DNA from: an uncultured Bacteroidales bacterium
GTDB taxonomy: Bacteria; Bacteroidota; Bacteroidia; Bacteroidales; UBA932
Length of the DNA: 64,000 nucleotides
NCBI GenBank assembly: GCA_905234795.1
Contig: CAJOIQ010000003.1
Span: 58,654 to 122,653, forward strand
Direction of reading: 5' to 3'
The position numbers and the translations under genes are program-made. Positions 61,582-64,000 of the stretch are shown piece by piece (position 1 is the first letter of the stretch; each line of letters begins with the position of its first letter). Below the pieces are notes generated by a model, which saw nothing but the letters and a program-made list of their open reading frames with translations, was not told where the DNA came from and made no database searches.

Positions 61582-63885
61582 TTATTGAAGTAGCAGTACT
61601 TTGTGTGCCTTGACCTCGGAACCCTTGGCATCGGCCGTTGCGGTGCAGCGGATGTCGCGGGAAGAGGCGCCGAAGAGGAAGGTGTAGGTGCCCTCATCCA
61701 CCACCCAGGCCGATGCTTCTTCGTCGAAGGAAGCGAGTTCGGAGGTGGGGAAGGAGAGGGTGAGTTCCTGGCTCTCACCGGGGGCCAGCTTGGCCGTCTT
61801 GGCATAGGCCTTGAGTTCCTTCACGGGCTTGTCCAGTTTGCCCGCAGGGGCGGTCACATACAGCTGAACGGCTTCCTTGCCGGCCACTTCGCCCACGTTC
61901 TTCACGGTGACGGTGGCGGTGACGGTGGTCCCGTCATTCACCACGGTGGGGGCGCTGTATTCGAAGCTGGTGTAGGACAGGCCGAAGCCGAAGGGATAGG
62001 AAACAGGGAGGTTCTGTTTGTCGAACCAGCGGTAACCCACATAGATGCCTTCTTCATATTTGGTTACATCCACGTCCTTCACGTCGGCATTCTCCCGGCG
62101 GTTGAGGAAGTACACCTCATTGGTGGCGTCGATGGGGAAGTTCTTGGAGGAAGCGGCGTCCATCAGGTTTACGGGGAAGGTCATGGTGAGCTTGCCGGAG
62201 GGGCTTTCCACACCGGTGAGGATGTCGGTCACCGAGTTGCCGCCTTCCTGGCCGGCCTGCCAGGCCAGCAGTACGGCGTCGGGGATGTTCTTCCAGGAAG
62301 CGGTCTCGATGACACCGCCCACGTTGAGCACCACAACCACCTTCTTGCCCACGGCGTGGAAGGCCTTGGTGACGGCGTTCAGGAGTTTGCGCTCTCCGTC
62401 GTTCAGGGAGAAGTCGGCGCTGGTGCGGTCGAAGAATTCACCGCTGTTGCGGCCGAAGGTGATGATGGCTACGTCGTTCTTGAGGGCCGATAAACCCAGC
62501 TCGATGGCGCCCGGGATGATTTCAGTGGGGCGGGGAACCGGGTAGAAAGCAGCCAGCATGTCGCCTTCCGGCAGGCTGGCCTTGAAAGCGGCTTCTTCGT
62601 CGGCAATGTGCTTGAGGTATTTATCCTTCTTGCTGTCGTCCACCTGGAAGCCGGCATTCTTGAGGCCGTCCAGCAGGGACACGGTGTAGGCGCGGTTCAC
62701 GTTGCCGGAACCGGTGCCGCCGGCGATGAAGGCATAGGAGGTGCAGCCGAAGACGGCCACGTTCTTGACGTCCTTGAGCGGCAGTACGCCGTTATTCTCC
62801 AGCAGGACCATGCCTTCCAGGGCGCTCTGGCGGGTAACCTGGGCGTGGGCTTTGAGGTCCGGCTTGTTGGAATACTCATAGCCTTTGGCCTTGGGGCTGC
62901 GGGCCACCAGTTCCAGGCAGCGCATCACGCACACGTCAAGTTCCTTCTCTGTGAGGGAACCGTCCTTGATGGCATCCATGATCTGCTGATACTGCAGGGC
63001 GGTACCGGGCTGGAGCATGTCGTTGCCGGCGGCAATCTGCTGGGCGCCGTTGTCACCGCCGTACCAGTCGGTCATCACCAGGCCCTTGAAACCCCATTCG
63101 TCACGCAGGACGGTGGTGATGAGGTCCCTGCTCTGGGAAGTGTAGGTGCCGTTGATCTTGTTGTAGGAGCTCATGATGGTCCAGGGATCGGCCTCCTTGA
63201 CGGTAATCTCGAAGCCCTTGAGGTAGATTTCGCGCTGGGCGCGGGGGCTGATGACGGCGTTGTTGCCGGTGCGGTTGGTCTCCTGGTTGTTGTAGGCATA
63301 GTGCTTTACGGAGGTGCCTACGTCGTTCTTCTGGACGCCGCGCACATAGGCGGCAGCCGTTTTGCCGGCCACCACGGGATCTTCTGAATAATACTCGAAG
63401 TTGCGGCCGTTGAGCGGATGGCGGTGGATGTTGAGGGCGGGAGCCAGGTAAACATCGGCGCCATATTCGTGAACCTCTTCACCCATGGATTCACCTACGC
63501 TTTCCACCAGTTCCTGGTTCCAGGTGCTGGCCAGCAGGGTGCCGATGGGGAAGTGGGTGCAGTAATACGTGTTGTCGTCACCGGGGCGGGTGGGGTTGAT
63601 GCGCAGGCCGGCGGGGCCATCGGCCAGCACAATGCTGGGGATGCCCAGACGGGGAATGGGATAGGTGGTTCCTGCGGCGCCGGGGACAATGTCTTCCGTG
63701 GCGCCCACGACGGCGGTGCTGCCGTCGCTGCCGGCCATACCCATACCAATCACAAAGTGCGCTTTTTCCTCCAGCGTCATGGCTTTGAGGACTTTCTTAA
63801 GGGATGCTTTGCCCAGCTGGGGGGCACCGCTCTGGCAGCCCACCAGGGCCAATGCGGCGGCGGAGAGGAGGAGGATTTTCTTCAT
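61582..63885 (-). CDS. glycoside hydrolase family 3 (beta-glucosidase-like)
   Basis: Lipobox LALVGCQ; KHYAYNNQETNR, GFKGLVMTDWYGG, C-terminal FnIII region. Confidence 0.92.
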   Translation of the reverse strand: MKKILLLSAAALALVGCQSGAPQLGKASLKKVLKAMTLEEKAHFVIGMGMAGSDGSTAVVGATEDIVPGAAGTTYPIPRLGIPSIVLADGPAGLRINPTRPGDDNTYYCTHFPIGTLLASTWNQELVESVGESMGEEVHEYGADVYLAPALNIHRHPLNGRNFEYYSEDPVVAGKTAAAYVRGVQKNDVGTSVKHYAYNNQETNRTGNNAVISPRAQREIYLKGFEITVKEADPWTIMSSYNKINGTYTSQSRDLITTVLRDEWGFKGLVMTDWYGGDNGAQQIAAGNDMLQPGTALQYQQIMDAIKDGSLTEKELDVCVMRCLELVARSPKAKGYEYSNKPDLKAHAQVTRQSALEGMVLLENNGVLPLKDVKNVAVFGCTSYAFIAGGTGSGNVNRAYTVSLLDGLKNAGFQVDDSKKDKYLKHIADEEAAFKASLPEGDMLAAFYPVPRPTEIIPGAIELGLSALKNDVAIITFGRNSGEFFDRTSADFSLNDGERKLLNAVTKAFHAVGKKVVVVLNVGGVIETASWKNIPDAVLLAWQAGQEGGNSVTDILTGVESPSGKLTMTFPVNLMDAASSKNFPIDATNEVYFLNRRENADVKDVDVTKYEEGIYVGYRWFDKQNLPVSYPFGFGLSYTSFEYSAPTVVNDGTTVTATVTVKNVGEVAGKEAVQLYVTAPAGKLDKPVKELKAYAKTAKLAPGESQELTLSFPTSELASFDEEASAWVVDEGTYTFLFGASSRDIRCTATADAKGSEVKAHKVLLLQ

Positions 63886-63917
63886 GATATAGCGTTAATA
63901 GTCTTATTGCCGATTTA

Positions 63918-63925
63918 CAAATATA
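63918..63925 (-). promoter_or_regulatory. TAnnTTTG -7 element upstream of GH3
   Basis: TATATTTG on minus strand. Confidence 0.45.
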
Positions 63926-63946
63926 AAGAAAAAAAATGTAACTCTT

Positions 63947-63954
63947 ACTTTTGC
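63947..63954 (+). promoter_or_regulatory. TAnnTTTG -7 element for a gene beyond the window
   Basis: TACTTTTG on plus strand. Confidence 0.4.
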
Positions 63955-64000
63955 ACCAGGAAGTTTTTTTCGATTCTTGATAGAGTTGGTGGCGGGTGGC

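Overview
Bacteroidales-like chromosomal window: TAnnTTTG promoters, fimbrillin lipoproteins, a Bat aerotolerance operon and DUF3127/FKBP/ExbD gene families. It encodes about 58 proteins, mostly on the minus strand. Main blocks are: (i) a surface/accessory block at 0-12 kb with a partial KilA-N protein, a Ser/Thr kinase, three fimbrillin-type proteins (one fused to LRR, BACON-like and M64-type peptidase regions) and a putative DUF3990-like/XRE toxin-antitoxin pair; (ii) the MoxR-DUF58-BatA/B/C/D(E) operon; (iii) truA, a secreted nuclease and serine metabolism genes (glyA, sdaA, serA, serC); (iv) housekeeping genes (miaA, metG, dnaG, recQ, asnS, udk, ansA, tatD, dprA, queA) and an ExbB/ExbD cluster; (v) a TonB-receptor-like barrel, a LytS/LytTR two-component pair, a GH106-like protein and a GH3 enzyme. 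The most striking signal is a family of short palindromic elements inserted in frame inside conserved housekeeping genes: a SpoU methyltransferase, metG, dprA and twice in an M16 peptidase. Their stems differ, but they share a loop, GC-ATCGGCC-NNN-(T)TTTA-GC, usually bordered by tandem G.A mismatches. Three copies encode the same peptide, VA(K/N)xxADAP. The loop heptamer ATCGGCC/GGCCGAT is also strongly over-represented across the window (about 95 hand-counted copies versus about 11 expected). Other in-frame palindromic insertions occur in truA (25-bp terminal inverted repeats) and dnaG, and REP-like double hairpins occur in three intergenic regions. All counts and alignments were done by eye; no database search was possible.
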